Shown: positions 10,883 through 21,248 of the stretch, piece after piece
Position numbering within the stretch: position 1 is the stretch's first letter
How the letters are laid out: each line of letters opens with the position of its first letter
Assembly (NCBI GenBank): GCA_964017235.1
Contig: OZ024936.1
Span: forward strand, 60,563,028-60,627,027
DNA: 64,000 nucleotides
Direction: 5' to 3'
Origin: Sabellastarte sp. h YS-2021
Taxonomy: Eukaryota > Annelida > Polychaeta > Sabellida > Sabellidae
The notes under the pieces: generated by a model
Told to the model about the DNA's origin: nothing
The model's database searches: none
The model's input: only the letters and a program-made list of their open reading frames with translations
Position numbers and translations under genes: made by a program

Positions 10883-11560
10883 AAGCACTGTACAGTAAGG
10901 ACTGTGTAGCCAACACCCTGTTAGTAGACTTGTAACCCACAGAATGAAGCAAGTGTACAAGGCTGTGTAGCCAGTGCCAGTCGGTACACTCTGTAGCTAG
11001 TTGCTGAAGCAAGTGTACAAGGCTGTGTAGCCAGTACCAGCCGGTACACTCTGTAACCAGTTGTTGAAGCCAGTGTACAAGGCTGTGTAGCCGGTACACT
11101 GTAACCAGTTGAGGCTACTGTATAAGGCTGTGAAGCCGGTAGCCGGTCGGTACATACTGTAACCAGTTGTTGGAGTGAGTGTACAAGCTGTGTAGCCAGT
11201 ACCAGCCGGTACACTCTGTAACCAGTTGTTGAAGACAGTGTACAAGACTGTGTAGCCGGTACACTGTAACCAGTTGAGGCTACTGTATAAGGCTGTTTAG
11301 CCGGTAGCCGGTCGGTACATACTGTAACCAGTTATTGAAGTAACTGTACAAGGCTGTGTAGCCAGTAGGTGAATGAAGTTTACAACTATCTTGTGTTGAA
11401 TTCAGTTTCCTCCATTAATTCCTCTATAACCGGTTGTTGAAGCAAGTGTACAAGGCTGTATAGCCGGTACACTCTGTAACCAGTTGTTGAAACAAGTGTA
11501 CAAGGCTGTATAGCCGGTACTGGTCGATACACTCTGTAACCAGTTGTTGAAAAATTATTT
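10854..11560 (-). repeat. Poly(T) run followed by a ~60-bp minisatellite in DIRS A
   Basis: A run of 28 T (10854-10881) precedes about a dozen copies of a unit built from GTGTACAAGGCTGTGTAGCC, a GCCGGTACACT box and TGTAACCAGTTGTTGAAGC. Spacing is 60 bp for the first copies and shorter (~45 bp) in others, with a ~180-bp higher-order repeat. It replaces part of the Gag-RT junction and is absent from the related copy D. Confidence 0.85.
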
Positions 11561-11639
11561 ACAACTATCTTTGAACGCACGTCTTATTTGTAGATTTTGA
11601 CAGTTGCTGGGAAAGCCCTTGTGAGCTATATTTAGAAAC

Positions 11640-12415
11640 AAATGTTAGTCGGTCTGTCACGTGACCAGCTTGCTGGTCGGAGGGACAACGCGATTGGCTG
11701 ATTGGAGATGACGATCAGCTTCGTGAACTGGTCGGAAAATCACGTGACCAACTTCGGGGATACGCCCTCACTAGAGGTGTTCTTCCCTTATATCACAGTA
11801 AACGTAAGCTTACTGGTCGACTGATGTCTGTAGCAGAGAAGTCTGTACCAGTACGCTGGAGGTGGATTACAGGAACTAAAAAACTGGAATCACAGTAGAC
11901 GTGAGTGCAAAGAATGTACTTCCGACCTTCTTGTTCGGTGAATCACGTGATAAACTTCGTGACTGGTCGGTGAAAACACGTGACCTGCTTCGTGAAGACA
12001 CGCGATTGGCTGACTGTATATGACGTCAGAGGTCGCGTTCTTTTAGCTGGCCGGTCGGCTGATGCTTTAAAAGCAGAGAAGCCTGGACCAGTGCACTCTG
12101 TAGATGAAATTCCTGGCCGGTCTGAAGTCGGTTCTTCTTCTCAGCCGGCTGTACACTCAAACCAGTTTCCTGGCCATCCACTGCCCTTACTACCGACACA
12201 AGTGCCGGGTCCATAAGGGTGGGACTGAGAGTGACAAAAGTTCCTTCTATGTAGAGATCTGAAGAATTCACCTCTTGCTTCTGATGAAAAAATACTCGAG
12301 CTAGGCTGGTGTGACTGATGCTTAACAGCAGAGAAGTCTGTACCAGTGCGCTCTGATGAAGAATGCACCTTTCATAAGGGAATTCCTTGCAGGGTTCAAA
12401 ACCACGTAGACTCAA
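11640..12415 (-). pseudogene. DIRS A Gag-like region, degenerate
   Basis: The minus-strand frames contain SSERTGTDFSAVKHQSHQ and scattered phrases (GCAGAGAAGTC-type DNA) that match the in-frame 30-residue repeats of the Gag in DIRS D (KDFSAAKHQSTSQLQTG). At least three decayed repeat units are recognisable near 11830, 12070 and 12320. No long reading frame survives. DIRS Gag proteins package element RNA. The assignment rests on similarity to D. Confidence 0.6.
11656..12028. promoter_or_regulatory. Cluster of CACGTG boxes with one TGACGTCA
   Basis: CACGTG palindromes occur at 11658-11663, 11741-11746, 11944-11949 and 11977-11982, with the first inside a perfect GTCACGTGAC. TGACGTCA lies at 12021-12028. 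They sit in diverged repeats of the Gag region, so they may be repeat-borne by chance rather than a promoter. Confidence 0.3.
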
Positions 12416-12830
12416 GTTTCCGTGATTTCCATTTAAGTACTAGAAAGACGTTACTATGGTGACTGTAGCTGGAAGGTTACAGAAGATTCATTCAAAACAA
12501 AAGACACGGATAAAAATACCTGTAAATAGTATGTTCATAATTCCTCAATATTGTCGATCTGCCCCTAACAACCCCAAGGTTGAGTGGGAGGAAACTAGTA
12601 AAATGGCTGCCTTTATATTTCGCGTCGTAACTGCCCTATCATCAACACTAAATTGAGTCAGCTAGGGAGCGTTTCCAGCAGATTTCTAAATGTAAATCCG
12701 TGCTTGATCAGTAGATAATACTTCTACACTGAACATATCCATATATAAGGTTGAAAATCCGTCATAATGCACACTTTTCCTTAAAATATCTGGAGATTGT
12801 TGAAAACACGTTCGCACAGTACACGCGCCA

Positions 12831-13003
12831 AACGAAAAAGATGCTATGACGTCATGTTGTCTAGACAGGAAGTAAATACCATGCGCCACCTGGCGAATGC
12901 ACAGTACTGGGACCGGCCAGCCGGTGGAAACACAGGACGTCTTTTTCTGGCGTTTGGCGGGCCGGTCTGCGCCGACCGGTTTAGCAATTGTCCATTGGAT
13001 AGG
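12831..13003 (-). repeat. Right inverted terminal repeat of DIRS A
   Basis: Partner of 6773-6945. TGACGTCA lies at 12847-12854. The outer 13004-13020 arm (ATTAATTAACGCAATAA) corresponds to the second half of the ICR. Confidence 0.92.
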
Positions 13004-13024
13004 ATTAATTAACGCAATAAAATT

Positions 13025-13632
13025 ATCAATTCTAACATGACACGCTTGTGTCCGTGATTCTGATTTGTCAATTACCGTTGTAAAACCGAGCATAACCTCA
13101 CGGCTAGTTTTACACTGGTGGGCGATAATGCCACTTCACTTTTTAAAAGTCAAATTATGAAGAATATGCACTATAAATCTTCATCAAAACAGAATTAAAT
13201 ATGAAATATCATGTTAGAATCGGAATTAGAAACACTAAGGCTTTGCCTTCGTGTTAGTAATATCGCTATTCGTTGTAAAAACCCTGCATGTCTCCATGCT
13301 CGGAGTGTGTTATTCCTTAACTTTACCATGAGCGGTGGGACTACTGATCATGCACAGGACCTGACAGTAGGTGACAAGTGTGTTACCCCCACTGGGACCA
13401 CCATGGTAGTACTATTTACTTTGAAATTCACCCTGGTGTAACGTATAAGCAGAAAATATAACTAGAAGAACATTTCATGAATTCTCAGTTTTTAAGAGAT
13501 TCAACTAGAATTCATTTTCTCTAATTGCCCTTTTCCTCTTAAGAGAAAACTACAGGTTGGAAATTTTACTGGGCTTCATCAGCTAAAACCAGCTGAAATT
13601 AATGCTTAGTGTACTGAGAAAGAATTATTAAA
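13025..13632. other. Non-coding interval
   Basis: No gene or recognisable repeat. Confidence 0.35.
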
Positions 13633-13709
13633 TGTCTCTGCTGGGACTCGATCCCAGAATAAACAGAAATAAACACAAGTTACGTTCTTCAGCCAGCTGA
13701 ACTAAAGAA
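13633..13709 (-). tRNA. tRNA-like sequence (SINE head or tRNA pseudogene)
   Basis: On the minus strand TTTAGTTCAGCTGGCTGAAG resembles a tRNA 5' half with A box, and GGGATCGAGTCCC forms a T-arm-like B box. The spacing is close to a tRNA. The middle is T/A-rich and no proper acceptor pairing is evident, so a degenerate tRNA-derived repeat is more likely than a functional tRNA. Confidence 0.35.
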
Positions 13710-13741
13710 TAATCCCCGGAAGCCCAGGTGTCAGCAGAACT

Positions 13742-14220
13742 GGGCCTGTATTCACAAAGATTCTTATTCTTAGAATTAGTCTTGTTCTTAGAATTTTTCT
13801 TAGAATTGTTATTTTTCTTAGAAAAATGGTAAGAATAAGAATTTTCCTATTCACAAAAGTTCTTATTCTTAGAATTATACTTAGAATTTTTCTAAGAATG
13901 GCTTTTATTCTTAGAACTTTTCTAAGAATAAGAAATTGCTATATGCACAAAACTCACAAACTTCTTGACACCAGAATTGCATCCAAATACAGAAAGTCAC
14001 TTCTGGGTCTGTATTCACAAAGACTCTTGGAATTTTTCTTTGAATTACGCTTAGTCTAACCTGTGCACACATTTCTTCCATTCTTAGAATTATTCTTATC
14101 TAAGAATTGTTTTGTCAATAGGATTTTTTTTAAGAATAAGAAATTTCTTAACATAGAATTTTTCTTAGACTTAAGTGTAATTCTAAGAAAAATTCTAAGA
14201 ATCTTTGTGAATACAGGCCC
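13742..14220. mobile_element. MITE with GGGCCTGTATTCACAAAG terminal inverted repeats
   Basis: Left end GGGCCTGTATTCACAAAGAT and right end ATCTTTGTGAATACAGGCCC are perfect inverts over ~20 bp. The 479-bp interior is built almost wholly of TTCTTAGAA-type words in both orientations. CTG may be the flanking duplication. Extra internal copies of GTATTCACAAAG (near 14011) suggest nested or duplicated ends. Confidence 0.75.
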
Positions 14221-14858
14221 TGATATACATGTACTTCTATGTGAGGATATTACATGTGTGGAAATTCCAACACGGTAAGGGGTTCCAGGAATGTACACAA
14301 ATTTGTGGTCCCATAGTAATTCAACTCAACATAAATCAGTTGTTTATTCAGTTACTGCACAACAATGCATGACGATGAAACACAAACTTTCAATATTTGG
14401 GCATGATTTCAGAAATGACCCCAAAGTGCTTCCGCATACTGTTTGAAGTTTTTCCTCAGACTTTCTTGAGCTTCTCAGCATGTTTTGTCATTTTAAAATG
14501 GCATGTATCTCCTTAATACACCAGTTCAATGCAAAAGACGTTCCCTTTTTTACCTTCTTGGGTTACTACGGTTGAGTCCCTCAAGGCAGAACTCCGATAA
14601 TTAGAATTCTTTTTGAAAAAGAAATAGGTATCTAAAAGAAGCTATTTCCATTGAAATAAGCCAAGATAGCCTTGTTAAGCAGAAGTTGTTCTCTGGTCCC
14701 TTGCAATTTCACTAACTGTATTAAACAATAGAACACAAAGTTAAGTTAAAGCAAGCATTCAGTGTGACCAATTGGATCGACCACATACCTTGGAATTCGT
14801 CAAGTGAAGAGGATACATACAGTGCCGCAATGTGGGATGAAGTCAATTTTCCAAAATA
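14221..14858. other. Non-coding interval
   Basis: No gene or element recognised. Confidence 0.35.
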
Positions 14859-15492
14859 CAGGGGGGGGGGGGGGGGGGGGACAGCGATTCGCCCATAAAA
14901 ACAGCAAAATGAAGTTTCTTGAGAACAAATATGCAGTGTAGTTTTATAAAAGTTATCAGAATGAAAAGAGGTTCCTCAACTGTAAAATGATAGTAGCATC
15001 ATAAAATATATTTTGTGATAAGTACAAATACAACCATAGAACTTGTACCAAGGCAATAAGATTAGAGCTGTTGGAAAGTGGACAGCATTTTGCCGATTAT
15101 TTTATACTGTTCCCCCAAAAGTTACAAAGACTGTTAAACACTTTGCAAACAATAGTTAAAGCTAAAGATCAATTCTTCTCATTGTATTCTAGCACTTAAT
15201 GAAGCTATAAATAGTATTTATATTGACCCCAGACACAGTTTAGAGAACATACAGCTCTTTGCATCAGTCAGATACAGTTTGTTAGGCATATTTCTCACTG
15301 ACATATAAACTTTTTTATTTATCTTTCTAATCCTGCATGCTGTCAGTTCTAAAATCTTAGAAAAGTATCAAGACATGTTGCACACTTTTCTATGCTATAA
15401 GGCTCCTTCAGTATCAACACAGATATTAGTTTTCAATGAGGTACAATAGAAACTGGCGAATCGCTGTCCCCACGAATCGCTGTCCCCACCTG
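14859..15492. mobile_element. TA-flanked MITE, 634 bp
   Basis: The right end reads GGCGAATCGCTGTCCCC, a second CGAATCGCTGTCCCC, then ACCTG followed by TA. The left end is TA, CAG, a 20-bp G run, then ACAGCGATTCGCC. The ends are therefore inverted repeats, with the left GGTGGGG grown into poly(G). The TA duplication (14857-14858, 15493-15494) fits the Tc1/mariner/pogo superfamily. It has no transposase. Confidence 0.7.
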
Positions 15493-15964
15493 TACTACAA
15501 AGTTGCATGGTGCTTCAGTATGGTGAAGAGCTGAAAATTCAGTCACCATGTTAATTAGATTAACCCGACTTTCTATTTTCCACAAAAGGACAAAATCAAA
15601 TTTTTCTATTTGTTTTAGCAATTTTCACTAAAATATACATGCAAGATTCACTCAAAATTTCTCTGTTACTCTGTTTACAAGATAAAGGCAATTTCATGTT
15701 TTCCATGAATATAGAAGATGACAGTCAAAATGTGAGCAAACCAAATGATTCACCTATTAGATACAATTATAATGCAGATACAATATTATAATATTATTAA
15801 TTATAATTATTATAATATTAAAAATATGAGATACGATTAGATACAAGCAGCTCTGTATACCCTATTGGTTCAAAACCTCGCCCTGTTTGCAAAAACAGGA
15901 ACTTTCAGGTTTCACAAGAAAATCCAAAATGCCTGCCAAAACAGAGGGAAAGGGAAATTTCAGA
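15493..15964. other. Non-coding interval with AT palindrome
   Basis: No gene. An almost perfect AT-only palindrome lies at about 15781-15823 (AATATTATAATATT and its inverse). Confidence 0.4.
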
Positions 15965-16224
15965 ATTAAATTATTTTTTTAGTTAATACTTTACCTAATG
16001 GACAATTAGCTATCATGCCAGTGCAAGGCGGTCTTGCTAAATGTCAGAAAAAGACGTCCCCAGACTCCTCTGGCAAGGCCAGCTACGTGCAATCCACTAC
16101 CTCGGTGGTGTTACCTACTTCCTTCCTGGTTAGAGAATATGACGTCATAGCACCTTTTTCGTTCTTCTAACCTGTGATGAGGCCCTAGCAAGATGAATAC
16201 AGGGCCGGTTAGGATGGCCTCTCC

Positions 16225-16320
16225 TGTCCATTAGGTAAGGTATTAACTATTAAAAATTAAACTAATTCTTATATTTTCTATTTTATTGTGTTAATAAATC
16301 TTACCTAATGGGCAATTAGC
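16225..16320 (-). repeat. Internal complementary region of DIRS B
   Basis: Two inverted copies of the element ends (GTCCATTAGGTAAGG ... CTTACCTAATGGGC) meet at CTATTTTATTGTG. The first half is the diverged inverse of 15965-16010. Confidence 0.8.
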
Positions 16321-16625
16321 TAGAATAACTACCGTTTGGGAGGTGGGTAGTCTCCTGGGACTTTATATTGAACTCAGTTCAGACACAAGTTGGTCTCAAA
16401 GGGACAATACATGGTCCCATTGGCTGGTTGCTAGTAAAGTGGTGGTCGGAACCAGACAAACGTGCACCCCCCTTTTTAGCACAGGCCTCTTCAAAGGTGG
16501 GGGAAGAGAGGAATGAGTTCAGGCCCCTGGAGAGACCCTCTTCGGAAAGAACAGGAGTGGAGCTCGTAGCATCTGAGCAAGAACTGCCATCTTGAGAAAC
16601 CCTGCTGGATCAGGTGTGAGGTTGT

Positions 16626-17480
16626 TTAACCATGAGGTCTAGTAGTGGATCTGCTGGGCAGCCAAAAATGGCCCAAAAGTTCTGAATCAGCCCAAGCCAC
16701 ATCATTCAGGTAGAATTTTGTGAAGGTGTAGTTCGATTTCCAATGCCCGGCTGATAATAACTGTTCTAAGGAAATTTCTGACTGAGAGGCCTTGAAAGCA
16801 GCAAAGGACCTAACATCATGGGCTTTAACTTGATTTGGAGTGAGGGCCTCCTGATCAGAGAGCTCATAACATAGGAGGGCAGTCTTCGTGAAAAGAGAGT
16901 GGCAGGAGATATATTTTGTTGAAGCCATTCTTGACAAAGCTCTTTGTTCTGCCTGAGATCTGAGGTCCTTTCCAGACGGTAGTGTAGGCCTCTGTCTGGG
17001 CAGAGACCTGTCAGCCTTGAGTGATTTAGGGTTAGTACAGGAATGACTACTGTGGCTACACACTCTGGGCCCTCTTTAGCCAGTTGATTATTTGAAAGAA
17101 AACTGTGGTCGGGGTACAGGGACACCTTAGATCAGTCTGTCTGGTGACGTTTTGTTGAGCCAAACATGGATTTCACTCCTGTTTTTTTTGTCAGAATCCA
17201 AAGCTAAGATGAAGATTCCAAGAGGGAATGACTGTGACCCGTAGGTCTGCTTCTGTGAAAGCTGTACAGGAAACAAGCGAGATTTTCATCCTTGTTGACA
17301 CTCGTGTTGACGTTGGTTTTGTTGAGTCAAGCATGGATTTCACTCCTGTTTTTGCCAGAACCCAGAGATAAGAGGAAGATTCCAAGAGGGGATGACTGTG
17401 ACCCGTAGGTCTACGTCTGTGGAAGCTGTCAAGGAGACAAGTGAGATTTTCATTCTGGTTGATATCGGTGGGTGAATTCC
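16626..17480 (-). pseudogene. DIRS B tyrosine recombinase, frameshifted but catalytic C-terminus intact
   Basis: The 145-aa frame at 16626-17063 holds LTPNQVKAHDVRSFAAFKAS (H-x-x-R), then LSAGHWKSNYTFTKFYL. The latter carries the His-Trp and the nucleophilic Tyr (codon 16710-16712). This is the best preserved YR C-terminal half in the window. The N-terminal part, with the first catalytic Arg, lies in other frames and is disturbed by a ~165-bp tandem duplication at 17150-17475. Frameshifts near 17060 and in the duplicated part make it non-functional. Confidence 0.8.
17150..17475 (-). repeat. ~165-bp tandem duplication inside the YR of DIRS B
   Basis: ATGGATTTCACTCCTG, GAAGATTCCAAGAGGG and GAGATTTTCAT recur about 165 bp apart. 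The copies are diverged. It lies in the same part of the YR that is duplicated in A, but with a different unit length. Confidence 0.8.
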
Positions 17481-17639
17481 CCAGTTTGTCTGCTATGGGT
17501 TATCAAGAGCCACCAATAGTATTTGGCTGTAGCTTCCTCTCCCGGAAAATATACAGCAGGAAAACAACTATGGATAGGTGGAGCCCTGAAATCCACCTGA
17601 TTACTTTGTCACCATTTTGTGAAAATGGATCAGTTTGCT

Positions 17640-18280
17640 TCATAGACTGATCTGTTGAAGTCTCTTTGAAGAGCCTCAGTTTATGCTACCACTGCCTCAG
17701 AGGACTCCTGCTCTTTGATTGCTGAGGCTCTAGGAGCCATGCATGGATGTGTAGGCTTGTCAGATTCTTCTGTGGAATCTGATTGAAGGGCTGAGTTAGC
17801 AGATATGGTAGGTTACTCAGGCACAATGGGATCTGTCCTGACAGAGCCACCAGACCCCAAAACCAGGGCATTTTGGGCCACTCTGGGGCAATTAGAATGA
17901 TTGTCTTGAATCAGCAGTCCTACAGGTTTGCCACCCCTTTCCCCAGTTAGGCCACTGGTGGGAAGGCATAGAGGTCCAGATTGTCAAAGGGCAGGCTGAG
18001 TGAATCCACTGCCTAGACTAGAGGATCTGGAACTGGTGAAACAAATTGAGGCAACCTGATGATGAACCTTGTTGCAAACAGGTTTACCTGAGGTATGTCC
18101 ACCTGTTGTATATCATCTGGAAGACTTTGTTGAGACCATTCTGTTTGTATGATCTGGCATAATCTGGAGAGTTTGTCGGCTACCACACTTAAATGGCCTG
18201 GAATGTGTCAGGCCTTGAGGGTTACTCGTTTCCTTGAATACTTGTCAGCATTCTTCACAGTGGGGAACAAATTCGGATTG
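17640..18280 (-). pseudogene. DIRS B RNase H-YR linker and RNase H remnant
   Basis: The frame at 17686-17871 reads PWFWGLVALSGQIPL then QPFNQIP and LHIHAWLLEP. These phrases are shared with the RNase H-YR linker of copies D (41000-41330), F (28400-28560) and C (32600-32740). RNase H motifs upstream can be followed only weakly (Val-Ala-Asp-Lys-Leu-like at ~18175). Heavily decayed. Confidence 0.6.
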
Positions 18281-18289
18281 GTAGCCTAT

Positions 18290-18620
18290 AAAATGTAAGA
18301 CTTGTTTGGGCCCCAGTTATTATTTGTCTATATCGTCCCAGTTTCTGATTCAGGGTCTGTATATCCTGGAGACAGGTACAATGGGATTTGGGGCTGACCA
18401 ACCAATCATTTTAGGTACTGGTGGATTCTTATATCCTTGTTTTTGGCCAACAGTTTAACTGCCATGACTACCATTGTGAACTCCATTGGAGCAGTGTAGA
18501 GTCCATAGTAGAGCTTCGAATTGGTAGAATTGGCCTTGGACGTGAAAACATATTTCCTGGACTCTGTGTGTTTTCTTATAAGGAAGCAAGGATCCTTGAA
18601 GTCAAGGGACATAACCCATT
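18290..18620 (-). pseudogene. DIRS B reverse transcriptase remnant
   Basis: The frame 18406-18612 reads SLDFKDPCF, then YTAPMEFTMVVMAVKLLA and IRIHQYLK. This matches the RT palm (S-[IL]-D-F-K-DA-Y-F; ST-AP; HQYLDD), with the catalytic DD lost where the frame ends. Confidence 0.65.
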
Positions 18621-18967
18621 CTTGTTTGATGATAGGTCTTTATCCTCTCTGATGTCTTCTGGAGACCAAGAAAATTCTGTTGGACAAAGCCAGAGAAGTT
18701 TGAGTTTGACGATTCCTATTTCCTGCTTTGCATAAGGGCATGTAATGCCTCCATCAGGTAGATGATCATTGGAAACCTTGTTAGTGGTGTGTAGTTATGG
18801 AAGGAGAGGATGTAGCCTTCCTTGATGATTATTATGACCTTGGAGCTGGCCCCGTAGGGACCTCAAGTTTCCCCCAAATTGCTGCAGATTGGCACCTACT
18901 GGCAGTTACAGGTTAGATAAAATTTGATTGGTTTTCACAGAAAGCACCTTTGGCAGAATTTATTGGA

Positions 18968-19231
18968 TCAACAATGGGTCTTGCAACTTTCTCTTGTGGG
19001 CAGCCCGGCGACAAAAGGAACATGATTTACAGCATGACAAAAACATTTGTTTCTGGAGCATCTGACACATTTAAAACACTGTTTACAAAGGTTAAATGTC
19101 TTCCACAAGAAGCAATAGTCTCTCTTGTCCTGGCTTATCTTACAGAAGATGCGTGTATACAATGTCTCTCTCTTGTCCTGGCTTATCTTACAGAAGATGC
19201 GTATATACACTATACTATACAGTAATGTCAT
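18968..19231 (-). pseudogene. Cys-rich segment between Gag and RT in DIRS B
   Basis: The minus-strand frame contains LCKQCFKCVRCSRNKCFCH, a closely spaced Cys cluster like a zinc knuckle. Its first residues include a 41-bp tandem duplication (RIFCKISQDKR twice). Position and composition parallel the Cys-rich patch of DIRS A. Confidence 0.4.
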
Positions 19232-20246
19232 TTATATGAAGAGTGACCCTGGCTGGTCAGAATGATTTCCTTCTGCCTCTCTTGCTATGCCCATTCGGTT
19301 TTTCAAGCTGGTGGTCAACTGCTATGTCCATTATCTGCCATGATTCATGTGAGATCCACCAGTGTCCCTAACTTTCATACTGTGAGGTCTCAGTTTTCTT
19401 GACAGCAGATTGGAAATAGGGTGGTAGTGGCGCGTTCCTTAGAGCAGCCAGTGTCTGGTTTAATATCTGATCTCAGGTGGTCTAGGTAGGCATTTCATCA
19501 AGCTAGGGTTATGTTGGCCATCTGAAAAAAAATCCAGATTAAAAGTTAATCCGATACTTCAGTTCTCCTGTGACAAGCTGGATTCTTGCCGACTTGTCTT
19601 GGTTTGATTACTCTGTATGACTTTAAGCTAAATGAACATCTGTTTTCTATCCTAGTGAAGAACCTGTTAAATCTAGTCGATTCCTTTGTGGCTTTCTCGC
19701 GCATTCTTAGGGTTTCTTGTGATATCAGTCACAAAGCAGGTGGTGGTAAGGATAGGCTGGATGATTTGACGTGAATGTAGCAGCTTCAGTCTTTATTGTA
19801 CCAGAAGGAAACCTTGTTGCCTGTCAGTGTAGGGTTGTCGGTCTGGAGCCCATACCACTTCATCTGAGAGCATAGGGTCTTAACAAAATGGTCCTTTTGC
19901 AGTCCACCAGCGTCTGAACTTCTTACAGGTTATCATCCAACTACAGTTAGGTTCAGTTTTTCAAGCTTCTTACAGAGCCAGTCCTCTGGTGGTACGTTAA
20001 TTGAAACATGGCTGGTCAGTTGGGCTTGATGAGGAAGAGGACTCAAGCTCAGGGATCTGGGTCCAATCCATAAAGCTACTAATCCTACTGATAGTGTCTC
20101 CACAGGACTGCTCTACCGAGATAGACTGGTGGATTCACTGGGAGGTGGTCTGGCACCATTTCCTGACCAATAACCTTCCTCCTCTGCAGGTCTAGAATGG
20201 TGGCTTCAAGCACTATAGGTTCCAGCTCCTAGTCTGGATAAAGGTC

Positions 20247-20827
20247 CTATAGTGGTGACCCGGCCACTGATGTAGTTGGCCGGTCTTTCTGCAGAACAGG
20301 TTTCAAGTCAGTGGTCTTATTGGCTGGCTGCTTCATTGGTGGCAGGAAGGGAATCTGACCCACTGCATCAGCTAGGGGTGGATGTGATGTAGCCACACTG
20401 ACTGGAGTAAAGGTCGGCTGGTCATTAGCCTGATTCTCAGTAGCTTTCAAAGTTAGGAGAGCCTCAATCCTGGCCAGCCATTTCAACAATTTCTTGTCCA
20501 ATGCAGTTCTTTGGTGAAGGAACAAGACTTGGTGAGGGTCGGCTTCTTACTCATTTCCTGGTGACTTTTCAAGACCTTATCTGGAGTTTTCATGTCCCCT
20601 GGCCCTAGCATCAACACAGATTTCGGATCTATCATGATGGAACTTTCAGTTTTGTCTTTCTTCCGCATCTTTTCCTTCTTTATAGAAGGGTGGCGAGCTG
20701 ATCCCATTGATTTTTGCCCCTTCTCGTGATGTGCACATCTACTATGGTTGTGAAAACCAGCCATGAAGTGAGCGCAGGCACCTGTTCTCTGTCCTGGGGA
20801 AGCTATATTATCAGTCCGTAGAGACAA
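20247..20827 (-). pseudogene. DIRS B Gag-like region
   Basis: Two minus-strand frames are involved. The upstream one has SARHPSIKKEKMRKKDK. The downstream one has LDKKLLKWLARIEALLTLKA followed by Pro/Thr-rich sequence, matching the DIRS D Gag (LDQKWSDRFNRLEALLMART) in position and pattern. The two are offset by a frameshift near 20500. The N-terminal end abuts the truncation point. Confidence 0.6.
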
Positions 20828-20830
20828 AAG

Positions 20831-21248
20831 CTTTAAGATGTATCAATGCAACAAAACTGATTATTGTTCTTACCTTACACATATGCATGTTCTATATGAC
20901 TCCAAAAATCACTTAAAGTTATTCTATCTTGTTCTTTGTACAAGATAAATGGACATTTTCTAAAATAAACCAAGATGCAGCTTTTCTAAATAGTGGTATC
21001 TTTTCATGAACTATTTTTTGATCTCTAAAATTTGGTATCTACTTTGATAAAAGAAATTGCAAATTACACCAACAAACATTGAGGCACAGCAATACTGTGG
21101 CCTTTATGTCATGTTACCGATTCATTTGGATGAGAGATGTACAAACTGCAGAAATCCAGTTTCCTTTTACATGACAATTCAGCACTTTAAGACAACAGCT
21201 CAAAATGACAAGTGCTGATGGCCAAATACAGTGGAGTCAAACCAAATA
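20831..21248. other. Non-coding AT-rich interval
   Basis: No gene or known repeat recognised. Confidence 0.35.

Larger units (their letters stand above)
6729..13024 (-). mobile_element. DIRS-type retrotransposon A (full-length outline)
   Basis: DIRS elements use a tyrosine recombinase instead of an integrase. They are bounded by inverted terminal repeats (ITRs) plus an internal complementary region (ICR) that is complementary to both ends. All of this is visible. The 173-bp ITRs are at 6773-6945 and 12831-13003, and the unique outer arms are 6733-6772 and 13004-13020. The ICR at 7005-7100 reads as the reverse complement of the left end joined to that of the right end, and AATT is present at the left edge (6729-6732), the right edge (13021-13024) and the ICR junction (7059-7062). 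Minus-strand order is Gag, RT/RNase H, YR. Length 6.3 kb. All ORFs are interrupted. Confidence 0.9.
15965..20830 (-). mobile_element. DIRS-type retrotransposon B (right end lost)
   Basis: The left ITR (15990-16165), ICR (16225-16320), YR, linker, RT remnants and Gag follow in DIRS order on the minus strand. The ITR keeps the same landmarks as A (GACAATTAGCT, AAAAAGACGTCC, TGACGTCA, CTTTTTCGTT) but differs at many bases, so it is a sister family. I find no right ITR after Gag, so the element is truncated near 20830. Confidence 0.82.

Noticed and set aside
10830..11245. Repeat-containing open frames (YRLVLATQPCTLAS type)
   Set aside because: These are minisatellite read-through in several frames, with a poly-Lys end from the T run.
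18950..19225. Plus-strand 91-aa frame with duplicated LVLAYLTEDA
   Set aside because: It is the complement of the DIRS B Cys-rich region with a local 41-bp duplication.
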